Shown: positions 8,029 to 17,165, counted from the stretch's first letter. The stretch is DNA of 64,000 nucleotides from Tectiglobus sp965223355 (GCA_965223355.1 CBDCWE010000003.1:1922001-1986000), one strand, 5' to 3'. The notes: generated from the sequence alone by a model not told the origin. Numbers and translations: made by a program.

Positions 8029-9813
8029 TCAAAACGTTATTGGTCTGCGAAACTCGAAATAGAGATCCGTTTCGGTGATGTTCGGATCTTTGGCGAGCGC
8101 GTCGGTGGGAAAGTCATTTTCGCATGGGGGTGATGCGCGCTCGCTGACGGCAACGCGATTGCCAGATCGCTCCATCAACTCTTCCATAATTGACGGCAGC
8201 GGCATGCGGTTCCAGCGCCGTTTTCGCGCCACGACCCTGTCAACGGGGACCGCTGCAACGAAATCCTTCTGCGTCATCAGTTCCAGCCCCAACTCCTTCA
8301 GGGTCGCGTTGTGGCTGCCGTGATGGCCGACCTTCAGAAAGGTCGTTCGCGCCATCAGATCGGCCGCTTTGACGTGCGAGCCATCCGGTCGTTGCCAACT
8401 CATATCATGCCACGACAACCAGCTGCCGGCTTGTGCATCTGCGACGAACAACAGCACTGGTCCGTTGGGCGACAGTTCGATCGCCAGGACGAGACTGGTG
8501 TTGTTGGTCTGGCGGTCGAGGGCCAGCGCAAAATCCGCCGCACCTGCAAACCAGTCATGATCAATGCGCCGCCAGCTCTGATCGATCATGCCGGCAGATT
8601 CACCATCGCATGATGGTTCTTCGACGATGTCCTCGTAATAGTGCCGACCAATGAAGTCCTCAGCGATACTTGCCGCAAAGGAGCCGTGCTGCTGCGACCC
8701 CGGCAGATGTCGCCCATCCAGCGCGCTGTCATCGGCGAGGTTGAACTGACGGTGGCCGGCATGGGCAAACAAGGCGTTCGTCAACGGCTCCGGCGCGCCC
8801 AGTGCAGCGTGATACCCGGCCTGGCCTGGATCCATTCTGCGCAAGCGTTTCGGGTCACGCGGCGGTCCGAGTGTATAAATCGACAGACCGGGAAGCTTTT
8901 CGGACCGCCAGGGCTGCGTTTCTTCCGGTTTGCAAAACCGCTTGTTCGCGGCCAGGCCGGCGGCGATATCCATTGCCTGCCGGGTCTTGCTCGGCCCGTC
9001 GGCGCCGGCCGCGAAGATACCGTGCTCCGTCATCGGCGCCTCGGGATCGTTGCCGAAGAACGCCAGAACGTTGCGGTGAGCCTCGATCAGCCTCTGGCCG
9101 TCGGGTGAAGATCCCAACCCCAGGGCCGGACTTTCCAACGCCATGCCAATCTGGTTGACCTTTTGCAACAGCGCCTTCAGGCCCTGCTGGAGGATCTGTG
9201 CATCCGGATCGTGCGGGTCCTCCGTCCAGGCCAGCCAGACCGATTTGACGTGAAGTTTTCTGCCGCGCCGCCTTGGCTTTGTGTTGGGCGGTGCAAACAG
9301 GTCGTGCGCTTGCGCGAAGCCGGACACATGATCCCAGTGTTCGTGGGTCACCACCAAAACATCGATCTCACCGTCGCTGGCGGCAATGATATCCCGGACG
9401 ATCGAGCGCATGACGTCTTGTGCATCGGGTGTCCCCATCAGAACGCCGCAGTCGATCATCATCTTGAAGAACGTCCCATCGTTCTGGGGGAGGAACACGA
9501 CAAAGCAATCGCCAATCCCCTGACGATACATCCGAATGACGGCCTCGTCGGCGGCAAATTGCGGGCGATGATCGCGGCGGCGCCTGCGGGCAGAGGCTTT
9601 GCGCGCGGGTGACTTGGTGCGCGCTGATTTCCGCGTGGCGGCTCTCCTGGCTGCAGTCTTCTTAGCCGGCATCCGCGTTGCCGTTGCCTTCTTGGCCGCC
9701 GCCTTCTTGGCCGGTACCTGCTTTGCCACCGCCTTCTTGGCCGCTGCCTTCTTCGCACTGGCTGTACGTCGAACGCGCTTCTTGGTCGGCTTCTTTGCCG
9801 GTCGTCTCGCCAC
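8029..9813 (-). CDS. ComEC-like metallo-beta-lactamase-fold protein with histone H1-like N-terminal tail
   Basis: The 594-residue protein has two parts. Residues 1-80 are nearly all Lys, Ala, Arg and Thr, with AAKKA-type repeats like histone H1 or the tails of bacterial nucleoid proteins, so binding to DNA or another polyanion is likely. From about 85 onward is a metallo-beta-lactamase fold of the ComEC/Rec2 C-terminal type: GIGDCFVVFLP, MMIDCGVLMG, the metal motif THEHWDHVSG (H157, H159, D161, H162), and later KVGHHGSHNATLKELG. The family includes nucleases and phosphodiesterases. The GTG start at 9813 has GAGGTGAG upstream. It begins eight bases after the protease gene stop, so the two are almost certainly one operon. 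No membrane helices are seen. Confidence 0.85.
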   Translation of the reverse strand: MARRPAKKPTKKRVRRTASAKKAAAKKAVAKQVPAKKAAAKKATATRMPAKKTAARRAATRKSARTKSPARKASARRRRRDHRPQFAADEAVIRMYRQGIGDCFVVFLPQNDGTFFKMMIDCGVLMGTPDAQDVMRSIVRDIIAASDGEIDVLVVTHEHWDHVSGFAQAHDLFAPPNTKPRRRGRKLHVKSVWLAWTEDPHDPDAQILQQGLKALLQKVNQIGMALESPALGLGSSPDGQRLIEAHRNVLAFFGNDPEAPMTEHGIFAAGADGPSKTRQAMDIAAGLAANKRFCKPEETQPWRSEKLPGLSIYTLGPPRDPKRLRRMDPGQAGYHAALGAPEPLTNALFAHAGHRQFNLADDSALDGRHLPGSQQHGSFAASIAEDFIGRHYYEDIVEEPSCDGESAGMIDQSWRRIDHDWFAGAADFALALDRQTNNTSLVLAIELSPNGPVLLFVADAQAGSWLSWHDMSWQRPDGSHVKAADLMARTTFLKVGHHGSHNATLKELGLELMTQKDFVAAVPVDRVVARKRRWNRMPLPSIMEELMERSGNRVAVSERASPPCENDFPTDALAKDPNITETDLYFEFRRPITF

Positions 9814-9821
9814 GTCTCACC

Positions 9822-12800
9822 TCACTCGTCAAAACCGCCGTGCAGCATCGCGAACGGCTGGTCATTGACGTCCCCATCACCAAAATAGAGCGCCCGCAAT
9901 CCGCCATAGCCACCGACCGCAAATGCCCGGGTCCGGTCCACCCGGCTACCCTCGATCCGATCTTCCGGCGCGGGCGCCGGCGACTTGCGGATGATGTAGC
10001 GGATCGTGCCGCCGGCTGGGCGCCGCCGGCCATCATCATCGCCATCTGGGTCGTGGTGCCGTCGCGGTCCCAACTGATGGCGAGGTTCTTCATCCGCGTC
10101 GACAATGATTGTCGACCCCGAATGATAACGGAACGTGTTTGCCGGTGAGAACGGCTTGCTCGGATCGATCTTTTGTTCGCTGCTTTGCGTCAGGACGACA
10201 ATGATGCTGCGCGAGATGCGGCCGTCTGGCGAGGTCCGCACTGCCGGCCGCACGGAGTGGACCTCGAACTTGGTTTGCCCGTGCTCGGGCGCGTCAGGGG
10301 TCGGCTGCTTGAGGATGTTCATGTCGAGGCCGAGGACCTTGCCAGCCTCGACACCGATGTTTTCGCAGATCCAGGCGTGCAACCTTACGGCACACTCACG
10401 CATCGATATGTAGGCCTCAAGGCGGTCGGTATCGCGGCTCCACGCCAGCGGCAGCTTGGCAATTTCGCCAGCCAGCCCGGCCGGCTCGATACCCTGCGGG
10501 CCGCGCCAGCGCAACGCCTCGGTCGTACTCGCCAGCACCTCATTTGGAAAGATGTAACGTTCCGCCATCGACTCGATCAGCGCCACCCGGTAGCGGCGAC
10601 TATCATCCGGCACGATATCGGAATCCGCGGTAACAAGCGCACGAAGATAATCGGAAAACGTCGGATCCACCGGCGGCATGTAGTCGAGCGCCCGGATGCA
10701 GATGTGCAGCACCCGGTCGGCAACCTTGCGCGCCTTACGTGCCAGCATATCGACGAGGACGGGATGCAGTTCACCGACCGGATGCACGCCGCTGCCGCCG
10801 GTTGACGTAATCATGAGATCGTTGATTTCGCGATCGAAGATCCGCATGAAGGCATCGAACACGGCTGCCACGAGAACCGCACCGCGATCGTGCGATTTGG
10901 TTTGCGTGTAATAGTTGACCTTGTGCGGGTCGGATCCGATCGCATCGCGCAAGGCCTGCGTGCCGTGTCGCGCCCGCCCGAACTGGCGGGCGAGCTGACC
11001 GAGCCGTGTCTTTGACAGTCTGCCTCGGGCCTTGCGGATCTCCTCCCGCAAAACCCCATCAAGCGCGAAATGCTGGAAGATCGCAACGATATCGGCAAAG
11101 CCTTCGTGGAAGGCGTGGACGTCGCCATTGGACGGCCGCCGGAAGCGGGGATGCAAACCGTCGAGCAATGCGTGTGTCGTCTCGTGGGCGATGATGTCGT
11201 GCGATAGACAGGTGTAGACCGTATCGACAACGCGGCGCCTGCCATCCGGCAGTTTGATGCCGCTGTCGAAGTATCCGAACAACAGCGCAACGCGCTGCGG
11301 GCTGTAGAAGGCATTCTTCTGGCCGCGCAGGGCATGCGGGTAGATGCGCAAGCGCCTGACAAAGCCGGCCGCCAGCCGACCCCGTCGCGACGCGCAGGCG
11401 AGCTTGTATCGCTCCTTTTGCCAGTACCGCGGTTCCTGCGCCCACAGCGCCGCGCGACCGAGCGCCTGTTCGAACACGTCGATCGTGCGCATTGCGACCG
11501 CATAGACCATCTGTTGATGGAACTTGGCATTGCCGACGCTGGGCTCCAGCCCATCGGTCGCTAGCAGATTGCGATCATCGAGCGCGACCGGTTCGTGGTA
11601 CTTGCGGGCGCCGGGGTCGAGATCCACGACTTCGATATATTCGCCCACCGGCCCCGGCAGAAGCGTCCGTGCGCGCCGCTTTGGCTCCCAGGGAACCTCG
11701 ACCACGGTTACGGCATGTTCGGCCGTGTCGAGGGCCAGCGCGTCAGCCGGATCGCCGGAGTAGATCCGCAAGCGGCGCACTTTCGGCGGCGGTGGAACCG
11801 GCTGGATGCTGTGCATGGCACCCCGCGATGCCGCAGCGACTGCGCCCGCGGCCTCAGGGCCGGCGTCCTTGACCTCGGCCTTTGTCTCCGTCCCGCGAAG
11901 CGCTGCGCGGCGCACCGTGGCGGTGCCGTCGCGGCCGCTTAGCCAGTTGCGCAGGGACACAGAAACGTTGTCGTCTTCGAGCAAGATCTCGCGGATGCGG
12001 CCGAGATCGCTGGCCTGCGCCGCTTCCAGTTCCGGCACCGCCTCTGCCACCTGCCGCGATCGGTATGCCGCCTGCAGCAACTCCGTTCTGAGCATCGTGA
12101 GCCGCGGATCTGCCGCCGGCTCGGCCCCGGCACCGAAACCAATGATCGACCACAGCGTCGACCAACCGGTCTCCGCGGCCTCGGACAAGGCATACGACGC
12201 CGCCTCCATCGGCGCCAGCTCCATCGCCTTTGCCGCGCGCAAAATACCGTTTCCGAGCTTTGGGTCGACCGCGACATCCGACGGCCTGTGGGCCGATGCG
12301 AACAGGGCGCGGCGTACCGCCTCAACGCGGCGCCATCCGATGAGACCGCGCTCCTCGCACGCCTGCGACCAGCGCATCAGCCAGAGTGCTGCCGCGGCAG
12401 CAATCTGCGGTGTCGCCGACGAGGTGCCGGCACCGTCCCATGCGAGCGCATTCTCACTCTCGAAAATTGCCCAGGGAACGTTCGGCGTATAAGCCGACAT
12501 CGCCGTGCGCATGCGGCTGTTGGGGCCGTAGTTGCCGGTCATCACGCCGAGGCCCAGATCATCATAGGCGCTGTGATCGAACATCGCACCGCAAGCGGCG
12601 ATCACGCGGGCGAACCGCGCCGGCCAAACGAGCTGACGCGCCGGCAAGCCGCTAAAGTTGTTACCGGCCGCCGCAACGATCGTCATGCCCTGCAGGTAGC
12701 AGCGGTTGACCGCCTCCGCCCAGGCCTGCGACGGCAGCCCGCCGAGGCTCATCGAGACGACATCGGCTTTGATATTGGCTGCGTGTTGCAGGCCTTCGGC

Positions 12801-13694
12801 AATTGACGATGCATAGAATTGGGCAACGAAGTTTGCCACCCTGATCGGCACCACGGTTGCCGCCGGCACGCCGCCGAGTTCGCGATCGCTGACTTGCTCA
12901 GGCGGGCGAATGTTGTCCATTGCGCCGCCGGCCAACAGCGCCAGCGTCGCGGTGCCGTGGCCCGACGATTCGATCCAGTTGTCATCGTTTTCATCACCGC
13001 GATCGGCCCGGTCGAAAGCGACCGGCAGGCCGTCAGCAAGTTGATCCGGTGAATCGACGAAGTTGCGTTGATCGGCGATGCTGACGTGCGTCGGCGCCAT
13101 CACGTGATTTGGATCGTAACCGGTATCGAGGTGCGCGATTACAACCCGTTCGGGATGATCGCCAACCAACTGCCGGGCGCTTTGCAGGCCACTGTGGTCT
13201 TCACCCAGGTGCCAGCCGAACGTGTAGTCCTCGCCGAACGGCGGGGCCGACGAAACCGGCTCGCCAAAGTCTTGGTCGCCAGCCCCGCCAGCCCCGCCGA
13301 AGCGGGGCGCCATGGCGGGCTTGCGCGGTCCTTTGTAGGTGTAATCTTGCAGGATGTCGGGCTCGACCGCCTCGGGCTTGACACCGCTCCTCTCGAGCTC
13401 TTCGCGCAGGCGATGCGCCAGCTCCCACGCGTTCAAGCCGGACCAGCGATCTGAGTCGGCGGCGTTGCGCGGAGCGATCAGATGCCATGCTGCCTGTTCG
13501 GGTGCCGCAGGTGCGCCTGCCATGAAACCCGGCTCTGGTGCGGCCGCTCGCAGCGCCATGCGCCGGCGCTGAATCTTGACTCCGAGCAACTGCTCGGGAT
13601 CCGAAGTCGCGACACCGAAGCCGTCATCCGTCGCGCGCTCCGGCTCCGGCAATCGGGCTTTGACCATAAATCGGCGAACCACGTTTCGACGCAT
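9822..13694 (-). CDS. Dual protease: subtilisin-type (S8) domain fused to a thermolysin-like (HExxH/EGFAD) domain
   Basis: This 1290-residue protein combines two protease domains. Residues 1-160 form a propeptide-like N-terminus without a signal peptide. An S8 domain (about 180-490) has the full triad: D190 in IAHLDTGYD, H246 in SGHGTATLALLAGG, N345 of the oxyanion hole in AAAGNNFSG, and S425 in GAGTSSATPQIAA. After a helical linker, residues 700-1060 carry a gluzincin domain: H837-E-T-T-H841 in IIAHETTHALLDG, the third zinc ligand E864 in FHEGFADIV, and H935 in SHDRGAVLVAAVFDAF, which matches the thermolysin catalytic His region. A C-terminal domain follows. The ATG at 13694 has GAGG upstream. 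Both active sites look intact. The partner gene is the MBL protein eight bases downstream. Lack of a leader suggests cytoplasmic action. Confidence 0.88.
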   Translation of the reverse strand: MRRNVVRRFMVKARLPEPERATDDGFGVATSDPEQLLGVKIQRRRMALRAAAPEPGFMAGAPAAPEQAAWHLIAPRNAADSDRWSGLNAWELAHRLREELERSGVKPEAVEPDILQDYTYKGPRKPAMAPRFGGAGGAGDQDFGEPVSSAPPFGEDYTFGWHLGEDHSGLQSARQLVGDHPERVVIAHLDTGYDPNHVMAPTHVSIADQRNFVDSPDQLADGLPVAFDRADRGDENDDNWIESSGHGTATLALLAGGAMDNIRPPEQVSDRELGGVPAATVVPIRVANFVAQFYASSIAEGLQHAANIKADVVSMSLGGLPSQAWAEAVNRCYLQGMTIVAAAGNNFSGLPARQLVWPARFARVIAACGAMFDHSAYDDLGLGVMTGNYGPNSRMRTAMSAYTPNVPWAIFESENALAWDGAGTSSATPQIAAAAALWLMRWSQACEERGLIGWRRVEAVRRALFASAHRPSDVAVDPKLGNGILRAAKAMELAPMEAASYALSEAAETGWSTLWSIIGFGAGAEPAADPRLTMLRTELLQAAYRSRQVAEAVPELEAAQASDLGRIREILLEDDNVSVSLRNWLSGRDGTATVRRAALRGTETKAEVKDAGPEAAGAVAAASRGAMHSIQPVPPPPKVRRLRIYSGDPADALALDTAEHAVTVVEVPWEPKRRARTLLPGPVGEYIEVVDLDPGARKYHEPVALDDRNLLATDGLEPSVGNAKFHQQMVYAVAMRTIDVFEQALGRAALWAQEPRYWQKERYKLACASRRGRLAAGFVRRLRIYPHALRGQKNAFYSPQRVALLFGYFDSGIKLPDGRRRVVDTVYTCLSHDIIAHETTHALLDGLHPRFRRPSNGDVHAFHEGFADIVAIFQHFALDGVLREEIRKARGRLSKTRLGQLARQFGRARHGTQALRDAIGSDPHKVNYYTQTKSHDRGAVLVAAVFDAFMRIFDREINDLMITSTGGSGVHPVGELHPVLVDMLARKARKVADRVLHICIRALDYMPPVDPTFSDYLRALVTADSDIVPDDSRRYRVALIESMAERYIFPNEVLASTTEALRWRGPQGIEPAGLAGEIAKLPLAWSRDTDRLEAYISMRECAVRLHAWICENIGVEAGKVLGLDMNILKQPTPDAPEHGQTKFEVHSVRPAVRTSPDGRISRSIIVVLTQSSEQKIDPSKPFSPANTFRYHSGSTIIVDADEEPRHQLGPRRHHDPDGDDDGRRRPAGGTIRYIIRKSPAPAPEDRIEGSRVDRTRAFAVGGYGGLRALYFGDGDVNDQPFAMLHGGFDE

Positions 13695-14334
13695 TTTACG
13701 CTACCTCATCAGCCATCCCCTCCGGGAGTTGCCCGACCGACAGAGATCCATGCCTCGCCATCACAAATTCCTTCAAACACAAAAATAAAATCAGAGATGA
13801 TAGCAGAATATCAGCAGTCTCATTGCTGTAAAATATCAATGATCGAAAGCGGTCGGCACGGTTAATCGGTCGCGTCAGGTCAGAGCGGCCGATGTTTCAA
13901 TCAGGTGTGGACCCGGAAACCTCTAAACAAAGTGCGGGTATCAGAAGGGTGCGGGTATCAGAAGTGCAACGCCCCGTCGTCGCGCTGTGAGGGCTGAAAG
14001 CTCTTAACGATCCCGCCAAAGGGCATTGCCCTTTGCAAGACTGTGACTTGTCCGGAGGTTCCTTCGGTCCACCACTCATGAATCCGGGCATATTGGGTCC
14101 AAGAGGGTCGGGGGCCAATCATTTGGCAAGTTTATCATGCCACGTTCGGTCGCGGACAAATCTGCCCGCCCGGCACCTAAAGGCCATGATCGCATGTGTG
14201 GTTTGGGGCGGTGGCCGTGCCGGCGCTGGTGTTCCTAATCCGATGGATGCTAGCCATCCATCTGCGCCGGAAAACTGGAGCAACCTGCTTTAAGTTGGAA
14301 CCGCTATTGCGGTTCCAACTTAAGGCACGATGAT
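13695..14334. other. Intergenic region with decayed repeats upstream of the protease operon
   Basis: The part next to the protease gene (about 13740-13860) is AT-richer than its surroundings (AAAATAAAATCAGAG, TAAAATATCAATGATCG) and probably holds the operon promoter. A damaged family A copy and a short family B copy fill much of the rest. I see no gene. Confidence 0.6.
13986..14063 (-). repeat. Family A repeat, truncated and degraded (copy A3)
   Basis: It is recognisable in reverse orientation by CTTAACGATCCCGCCAAAGGGC, then GCCCTTTG, GTGACTTG and GGAGGTTCC, as in the intact reverse copy at 42761. Three hairpins are lost. It lies downstream of mscS in the same orientation as that gene. Confidence 0.7.
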
Positions 14335-14338
14335 CTAG
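14277..14338. repeat. Family B element with only the second hairpin (copy B2)
   Basis: GAGCAACCTG is joined directly to the TTAAGTTGGAACCGC hairpin and ends GATGATCTAG. The terminal CTAG provides the TAG stop codon of mscS. Confidence 0.88.
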
Positions 14339-15174
14339 GCCACAGACTTTTGAACGACTTCCATGTGCGGATAGGGGATTGAAATACCGACGGCATCCAA
14401 ACTCTCTTTAATGCGCTTGGTCAGATCGAATTTGAAGTCCCAGTAGTCGGTGGCCTGACACCAAACCCTGAGCGTAATGTCGACCGAACTGTCACCGAGG
14501 TTCGTCACTTTCACGAACGGTGCCGGCTCGTGGCTGGCGCGCGGATCGGCGTCGATCACAGTCCTTATCGTCTGGATCGCATGATCCATATTGGCGCCGT
14601 AATCGACGCCGACCACCAGGTCGAGACGGCGACGGTCATGCGCGGAGTAGTTGACAATGGATGTCGACCAGGCCTGGGAGTTCGGGATCACGATCTGCAC
14701 GTTGTCAACCGTTGCCAGCTCGGTCGCGAACAGTTGGATTTTCCTCACGGATCCGGTGTGCCCGGCGGCCTCAACGTAGTCGCCGACCTTGAACGGCCGG
14801 AAGATCAGGAGCATGACGCCCGAGGCAAAATTCGACATCGTGCCCTGCAGTGCGAGGCCGACTGCGAGCGTCGCGGCACCGAGGATCGCGACCAGTGAGG
14901 TTGCTTTGATGCCGAATAGGTTGAGGATTGCAATCGCGATGACCGCGGTACCGAGCCAGCGAACGAGGCTCTGGACAAAGCCGGCAACGCCTTCGTCGCC
15001 TTGTGTGCTGCGCAAGGTTGCCGATCGCACACGGCGCGCGAACCACGCGAAAATCGCGGAGCCGACAATCCAGATGACGATAGCGGCGCCGACAAGAAAC
15101 GCATAGTTGATGGCAAGGTCGGTGTATTTCGCAATCGATTCGGGGCTGAGAACGGCGCCGACGACTTGTAGCAT
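14335..15174 (-). CDS. mscS: Small-conductance mechanosensitive channel, MscS family
   Basis: The 279-residue inner-membrane channel opens under membrane tension to release solutes on osmotic downshock. Three transmembrane segments lie in the first 115 residues, followed by the glycine/alanine-patterned pore helix (AILGAATLAVGLALQGTMSNFASG) and the cytoplasmic beta domain (FRPFKVGDYVEAAGHTGSVRKIQLF, then IVIPNSQAWSTSIVNYS). It ends near PYPHMEVVQ, typical of the family. I start at the ATG at 15174; the longer frame adds a Pro/Arg-rich stretch unlike the family. Its TAG stop is part of repeat B2. It is monocistronic. Confidence 0.93.
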   Translation of the reverse strand: MLQVVGAVLSPESIAKYTDLAINYAFLVGAAIVIWIVGSAIFAWFARRVRSATLRSTQGDEGVAGFVQSLVRWLGTAVIAIAILNLFGIKATSLVAILGAATLAVGLALQGTMSNFASGVMLLIFRPFKVGDYVEAAGHTGSVRKIQLFATELATVDNVQIVIPNSQAWSTSIVNYSAHDRRRLDLVVGVDYGANMDHAIQTIRTVIDADPRASHEPAPFVKVTNLGDSSVDITLRVWCQATDYWDFKFDLTKRIKESLDAVGISIPYPHMEVVQKSVA

Positions 15175-15485
15175 GGTCTGTGATTCCGGTGTTGTCGGGA
15201 TGGGGAGGCGATGCGCCCGAGGCTCAAGACAGCGCATGGGTGGCACAGGCGCACGACCTGGGCAACCGGTGCCAAAGGCAATATTTTTTCTCCGACCGCA
15301 AACGGAATTGCGTTGGTATCATGTTCGCGCAAAAAACCAGCGCGGCGGGCCGGCGCGCTGGTAGGGCGGTGCTCTATGCCTCGTCGTCGGCGTCGCGGTC
15401 CGCGTATGAGCAGGCATCATCGGCGCCTGGTCGAACCGGTCGACCGTGTTGTCGGGCGATGACCGCGACGGCATCATCACCACGA
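15175..15485. other. Intergenic region, mscS to Arg-rich gene
   Basis: About 310 bases. I see no convincing gene or strong repeat. It should hold the mscS promoter and the end of the Arg-rich gene transcript. Confidence 0.4.
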
Positions 15486-16040
15486 CTACGGTGTATCATC
15501 GTGATGAATGCGCCGTCGCCGACGGTTGTGGCGCGTGACGGAGCGTTCGCGCTCGGCACGGCGGGCGCGGGCACGAGCGGCATCGCGTTCGGCGCGGCGC
15601 GCGCGGGCACCGGCGGCATCGCGTTCGGCGCGACGGGCGCGGGCCAGAGCGGCATCACGTTCGGCGCGCAGGCGTCTCGCCTCGTCAGCTCGGCGTTGAT
15701 CTGCCCTCCGTCGACGCTCGCGTGCCCTTTCGCGTTCGAACCAAGGCGGACGCATGTAGCGTCTTGGTCGATCTCGTCTGAACCGCCGCTCGTCGAAACG
15801 CGGCGGCGCGACGAAATCACGCCGATAGCGATAGCGGCGCCGTTCTGGCTCGAATGACCGCGGGCCATACCGTCGGTAGCGTGGATAACGTCGGTAGTCT
15901 TGGTATGAATCGGGCGCGCGCTGCCCATCGTAGGCTCCGCGCCAGCGCCCCTGGGCGTTGGCCTGGCCGTTTGGCAGCACAATTGCGCCAAAGACTGCTG
16001 CACAAAGGCCAATCGCCAGTGCTTTGCCAACCGTTTGCAT
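15486..16040 (-). CDS. Exported Arg-rich repeat protein, function unknown
   Basis: The 184-residue protein from the ATG at 16040 has AGGGGA upstream. It has a signal peptide (hydrophobic core IGLCAAVFGAIVLP, cleavage likely after QANA). The mature part is extremely rich in Arg with Tyr, Pro, Glu and Asp. About residues 130-172 consist of a 14-residue unit, RAERDAAxARAR, repeated three times; in DNA this is a 42-bp tandem repeat at about 15545-15670. Such low-complexity basic proteins could bind nucleic acid, polyphosphate or cell-wall polymers in the periplasm, but no function can be assigned. The opposite frames also stay open because of the repeat, so coding status rests on the signal peptide and ribosome binding site. 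Confidence 0.65.
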   Translation of the reverse strand: MQTVGKALAIGLCAAVFGAIVLPNGQANAQGRWRGAYDGQRAPDSYQDYRRYPRYRRYGPRSFEPERRRYRYRRDFVAPPRFDERRFRRDRPRRYMRPPWFERERARERRRRADQRRADEARRLRAERDAALARARRAERDAAGARARRAERDAARARARRAERERSVTRHNRRRRRIHHDDTP

Positions 16041-16307
16041 GGCTTTTCCCCTCTTCCTGATCCCCTCTTCCTGAGAACGAAAACAGTCTACTGGACGGAT
16101 GTTGAATTCAACCTGACATTGTTGTTCATGCAAGGTTCATTGTGCCGTGATCTGAACCGGGCGCGTGACAGCCCGGTCATGTTGCCAGCGTCACGCTGCC
16201 GGCGGCATGTCGCCAGGCCCAATCTGGCCAGGCAAGATGAGGCGACAGGGATAATCGAACGTCGCTATGATCGAGCAAAGTGTCGAACATGGTGCCCCGA
16301 CGCCGGC
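16041..16307. other. Intergenic region, Arg-rich gene to ptsH
   Basis: This gap upstream of the Arg-rich gene contains no open frame I trust. It should include the promoter of that gene and the transcription end of the PTS block. Confidence 0.4.
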
Positions 16308-16604
16308 TCAGTCTTCCTCGACGCAACCTTCTCCAAAGCCGTTTTCGACGAGTTCGACTATCGCTGCAACGGCCGCGCGCGCCTCGGCACCCTCGGCATC
16401 GATAACAAGGGTAATGCCCGGCCCGGCGGCCAACATCAACAGCCCCATGATCGAGGTTCCGCCGACCGTCTGATCATCCCGGGTCACAGAAATTGTGGCG
16501 TCGAACTGCTCGGCACATTTGACGAACTTGGCAGATGCGCGGGCATGCAATCCCTTGCGATTGCGGATCGTGACAATGGCCTGCACAGCCTGGCCGACTT
16601 CCAT
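16308..16604 (-). CDS. ptsH: Phosphocarrier protein HPr
   Basis: HPr relays phosphate from enzyme I to EIIA proteins. The 98-residue protein has the phospho-accepting His in NRKGLHARASAKFVK (H20). The regulatory serine region is GGTSIMGLLMLAAG, with Ser51 the likely target of HPr kinase. The C-terminus is acidic. It lies 19 bases after the EIIA-Man gene on the same strand, and the HprK gene is upstream, so the window contains both the carrier and its modifying kinase. No sugar permease is seen, pointing to a regulatory PTS. Confidence 0.95.
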   Translation of the reverse strand: MEVGQAVQAIVTIRNRKGLHARASAKFVKCAEQFDATISVTRDDQTVGGTSIMGLLMLAAGPGITLVIDAEGAEARAAVAAIVELVENGFGEGCVEED

Positions 16605-16623
16605 TCATCACTCCGCTGGTGCG

Positions 16624-17031
16624 CTATGCGCTCTTGGTCTCCAGCAGCTGGCTTGCCACTGTGATGTATTTGCGACCGGCCTCTTTGGCGGCATCAATCG
16701 CTGCTTCAATCGTACATTCCGAACGGATTGAAACAAACTTGACGAGCAACGGCAGATTGACACCCGCAATCACCTCGACGGCAGCATTGTCCATCACCGA
16801 AATTGCCAGATTCGATGGCGTGCCGCCAAACATGTCGGTGGCAATAACCACGCCGTCACCGCCGTTGACGCGCTCGACCGCCGCGAGGATGTCCTTGCGC
16901 CGGGCCTCGCCGTCGTCATCCGGCATGATCGCAATCGTCTCGATTTGCAACTGCGGGCCGACGACGTGCTCCAGGGCTGCACGAAACTCGACCGCCAGCG
17001 TGCCGTGTGTGACAATAACGAGTCCAATCAT
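16624..17031 (-). CDS. PTS EIIA component, mannose family
   Basis: The 135-residue protein is a stand-alone EIIA-Man domain. The phosphorylatable His9 lies in GLVIVTHGTLAVEF. The family blocks VIATDMFGGTPSNLAIS and EVIAGVNLPLLVKF follow. In alphaproteobacteria this protein, often called PtsM, ManX or EIIA-Man, accepts phosphate from HPr without feeding a permease and is thought to act in regulation. It is cytoplasmic. It is co-directional with ptsH downstream and hprK upstream, but repeats B3, A4 and B4 (nearly 400 bp) separate it from hprK. Confidence 0.93.
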   Translation of the reverse strand: MIGLVIVTHGTLAVEFRAALEHVVGPQLQIETIAIMPDDDGEARRKDILAAVERVNGGDGVVIATDMFGGTPSNLAISVMDNAAVEVIAGVNLPLLVKFVSIRSECTIEAAIDAAKEAGRKYITVASQLLETKSA

Positions 17032-17078
17032 CGCGTATTCTCAAACGATTGCTTGTTCCGTTCAACCGTCAGATGCCC

Positions 17079-17161
17079 TCTAGATCATCGTGCTTTAGAA
17101 TAAGCAACTTTCTGCCTTTATTCGGGATCGTTCCGATTCCGACCAAAGGCAGCTCGTCTAG
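17079..17161. repeat. Family B element, short form (copy B3)
   Basis: It runs from CTAGATCATCGTGCTTTAG through the TTTCTGCCTTTATTCGGGATCG hairpin to CTCGTCTAG. It is oriented opposite to B1. It lies upstream of the EIIA-Man start. Confidence 0.85.
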
Positions 17162-17165
17162 GGCA

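Noticed and set aside
9599..9868. Plus-strand Ala/Leu-rich hydrophobic frame that looks like a membrane protein
   Set aside because: It is the complement of the Lys/Ala tail of the MBL gene; Lys-Ala codons read in reverse give Leu, Phe and Ala.
15374..16030. Alternative minus-strand frame rich in PNAMPLVPA repeats over the Arg-rich gene
   Set aside because: It is another frame of the same tandem repeat. The other frame has a signal peptide and a good ribosome binding site, so this one is taken as a shadow.
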